A stretch of DNA of 6,806 nt from Candidatus Tagabacteria bacterium CG_4_10_14_0_2_um_filter_40_13 (GTDB lineage Bacteria > Patescibacteriota > Minisyncoccia > GCA-002779875), in contig PFNV01000001.1 in NCBI GenBank assembly GCA_002792165.1, positions 1 through 6,806 of the forward strand, given 5' to 3'. Both the position numbers and the translations under genes were made by a program. Positions 5,984 to 6,806 of the stretch are shown here, piece by piece. Numbering within the stretch: position 1 is the first letter of the stretch; each line of letters starts with the position of its first letter. The notes beneath the pieces were generated by a model. That model saw nothing but the letters and a program-made list of their open reading frames with translations, was not told the origin of the DNA and searched no databases.

Positions 5984-6278
5984 GTTCGCATTTCTGATTT
6001 TGCGCGCGCCCGATTTTTTCTTCTAAAAAGGAAGAGAACATTTTTCTGCGGGACTCTGCTTTCCGATGTCAGGCAGGCGGCGGGGCTTCGCTTCGGCTCG
6101 GGCGAGGCGGAATTTTTACCCCGTAGCGAGCTTGCTCTGCTTCGGGGCGCCCCACACCCCCCTTCCGCCATTCCCTTGCTCGGACGGACGGGATTTTTGG
6201 CGGCGACATTCTTTTCCTTGCCCCTCCCTCCCTGCGCGGAAAAGATTAAGGAACTCCATTTGTGTAAATCAGAATATT
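5984..6278. other. intergenic region without a convincing gene; partly GC-rich and palindromic
   Basis: Open frames exist here (the longest is on the minus strand, 5956-6288), but their composition is that of translated GC-rich repeats and no family is recognisable. Contents include alternating GCGCGCGC at 6002-6009, a stretch rich in GCTTCG, GGCG and CTCGGGCGAG at 6072-6110, a hairpin at 6119-6147, and C-rich pyrimidine stretches at about 6148-6180 and 6218-6234. The region separates the housekeeping genes on the left from the regulator and methylase-like module on the right. A small structured RNA cannot be excluded, but no known family was recognised. Confidence 0.5.
6119..6147. repeat. 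29-base GC-rich imperfect palindrome
   Basis: CCCCG (6119-6123) pairs with CGGGG (6143-6147), AGC (6125-6127) with GCT (6139-6141), and GAGC (6128-6131) with GCTC (6134-6137), with one T-T mismatch and one bulged T. The result is a strong hairpin. No T-tract follows on the plus strand. On the minus strand it is followed by GGTAAAAATTCC, which lacks a proper T-run, so terminator function is uncertain. Confidence 0.5.
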
Positions 6279-6339
6279 TTGGTAACATTATATTGTGTTT
6301 AGGGCATTCAATAAGTATACCACAATTTAATGTTACTAA
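6279..6339. promoter_or_regulatory. long inverted repeat with two ACA..TGT dyads, probable operator of the XRE gene
   Basis: The 19-base arms (6279-6297 and 6321-6339) are reverse complements at 17 of 19 positions and are separated by 23 bases. Within them lie ACATTATATTGT (6285-6296) and ACAATTTAATGT (6322-6333). Both have ACA/TGT ends, the first being palindromic at 10 of 12 positions and the second at 8 of 12, and their centres are 37 bases apart. A promoter can be drawn as TTGTGT (6293-6298), 17 bases, TATACC (6316-6321), so the left site overlaps the -35 box and the right site follows the -10 box. Binding by the downstream XRE protein, giving autoregulation, is inferred. Confidence 0.6.
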
Positions 6340-6345
6340 TCTATT

Positions 6346-6558
6346 ATGGCAGAGTCAAGTAAAAGCAATTTGGGCAAAACCGTTAAGAAATTAAGGGAGA
6401 AGCTTGGCTTGTCGCAGGAAAAACTTGCCCGTCTTGCCGATGTTTCAAACAATACAGTTGTTAATATTGAAGCGGGGAAACAAGATAATCCGACTATTGA
6501 AACCCTGAAGAAGGTCGCCAACGCGCTACAAGTCGGTGTCGATGATTTAATCAAATAG
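6346..6558 (+). CDS. XRE-family helix-turn-helix regulator, possible restriction-modification controller
   Basis: A 70-residue protein that is almost entirely a Cro/C1-type helix-turn-helix domain. Residues 8-21 form helix 1 (GKTVKKLREKLGLS region), LSQEKLARLADV at 22-33 helix 2, and SNNTVVNIEAGKQDNP at 34-49 the recognition helix and turn. IETLKKVANALQVGVDDLIK closes the fold. The size matches small phage-type repressors and the C proteins that time restriction-modification expression. The start at ATG 6346 lies just after the dyad operators; no Shine-Dalgarno is seen. The stop TAG is only 4 bases before the next start codon, so the two genes are almost certainly one operon. Family assignment is secure; the controller role is inferred from the neighbour and the operators. 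An antitoxin or generic repressor is the alternative. Confidence 0.88.
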   Translation: MAESSKSNLGKTVKKLREKLGLSQEKLARLADVSNNTVVNIEAGKQDNPTIETLKKVANALQVGVDDLIK

Positions 6559-6562
6559 ACCT

Positions 6563-6806
6563 ATGCAACAAACGAAAAACTTACTCACAATTAGAGAAGC
6601 GAGCCAGTGGGCGAGCGATTTTCTAAAGCGTGATGTTAGCGAGTCCAACATTTCGTATTTGGTGCAATACGGAAAGGTCAAAAAGCACAACGGTGGCAGT
6701 TCTGTTTTCGTTGATTTGAATGATCTAAAAAGTTACTACGACTCATATCGAAGCCAGCGAGAAATTGATTGGGAAAAAAAGCTCGGCAATGACCTGAATT
6801 GGGCAT
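6563..6806 (+). CDS. N-terminal part of a putative HTH-containing DNA methyltransferase (cut by window end)
   Basis: An open frame runs from ATG 6563 to the window edge: 81 codons with no stop. Residues 7-20 (LLTIREASQWASDF) begin a helix-turn-helix-like module; DVSESNISYLVQYGKVKKH at 24-42 looks like a recognition helix and wing, and FVDLNDLKSYYDSY (49-62) closes it, similar to MerR/excisionase-type DNA-binding domains. The end, EIDWEKKLGNDLNWA (67-81), resembles what I recall as the lead-in to site-specific DNA methyltransferases that carry such an N-terminal domain. No catalytic motif (NPPY/DPPY or FxGxG) lies within the window, so methyltransferase is an inference from recall. It sits 4 bases after the XRE gene, which fits a regulator-methylase operon. 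Alternatives are an excisionase-like or other HTH protein. Confidence 0.6.
   Translation, partial: MQQTKNLLTIREASQWASDFLKRDVSESNISYLVQYGKVKKHNGGSSVFVDLNDLKSYYDSYRSQREIDWEKKLGNDLNWA

Noticed and set aside
5925..6250. Direct repeat of the tRNA-Leu 3' end as an integration attachment site
   Set aside because: Only short G/C-rich similarities such as CTCCCTGCGCGG near 6228-6239 were found; none is long enough to call an att site within the window.
5956..6288. 110-residue open frame on the minus strand in the spacer
   Set aside because: Low-complexity Arg/Ser/Gly-rich translation of GC-rich palindromes, no recognisable domain, and no promoter or start signal.
6066..6302. 78-residue open frame on the plus strand in the spacer
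   Set aside because: Same repeat-derived composition; it runs into the operator repeat of the XRE gene and shows no domain.
6279..6339. Terminal inverted repeats of a small insertion element
   Set aside because: The arms enclose only 23 bases and contain internal ACA/TGT dyads over a promoter, which fits an operator better than a transposon; no transposase or target duplication is seen.
1..6806. CRISPR array
   Set aside because: No set of regularly spaced direct repeats with unique spacers was seen; repeats present are palindromic and irregular.

Overview
The window looks like a fragment of a reduced-genome bacterium, most plausibly Patescibacteria (Candidate Phyla Radiation, Parcubacteria-like). 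This is inferred from protein style, a compact layout with lone housekeeping genes, an L19 gene outside its usual operon, a pseudouridine synthase lacking an S4 domain, and starts with no visible Shine-Dalgarno sequence. TGA ends the first gene, so the TGA-as-glycine code of Gracilibacteria/Absconditabacteria is excluded. No taxonomic marker was tested, so the assignment is an inference.

Layout. 40-2742 (+) is a complete P2-type (SERCA/PMR1-like) cation-transporting ATPase. 2778-3500 (+) is a membrane-anchored DsbA-like thiol oxidoreductase whose promoter overlaps the ATPase stop codon. Converging on it is 3589-4530 (-), a thioredoxin reductase-like flavoprotein whose start codon lies two bases after the 3' end of a tRNA-Val(GAC) gene (4533-4604, -). 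Divergent from the tRNA are a RluA/RluD-family pseudouridine synthase (4657-5370, +) and ribosomal protein L19 (5398-5787, +). These are followed by a GTCGG/CCGAC palindromic element and tRNA-Leu(GAG) (5866-5952, +).

After tRNA-Leu comes about 390 bases with no convincing gene, partly GC-rich and full of short palindromes. The right edge then changes character: a 70-residue XRE-type regulator (6346-6558, +) behind a long inverted repeat, and 4 bases later the first 81 codons of a protein that resembles the N-terminal DNA-binding part of a DNA methyltransferase. I read this as the start of a restriction-modification or related defence module beside tRNA-Leu, with the XRE protein as a possible controller. 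The enzyme domains lie outside the window.

How the genes fit together: the DsbA-like protein (oxidation or isomerisation outside the membrane) and the TrxB-like protein (cytosolic reduction) are both thiol-redox proteins but are convergent, not an operon. The synthase, L19 and the two tRNAs belong to translation. The most noteworthy points are the tRNA-Val/trxB junction, the dyad operators before the XRE gene, the altered pyridine-nucleotide site of TrxB, the palindromic elements in and between genes, and the uniform lack of Shine-Dalgarno sequences.
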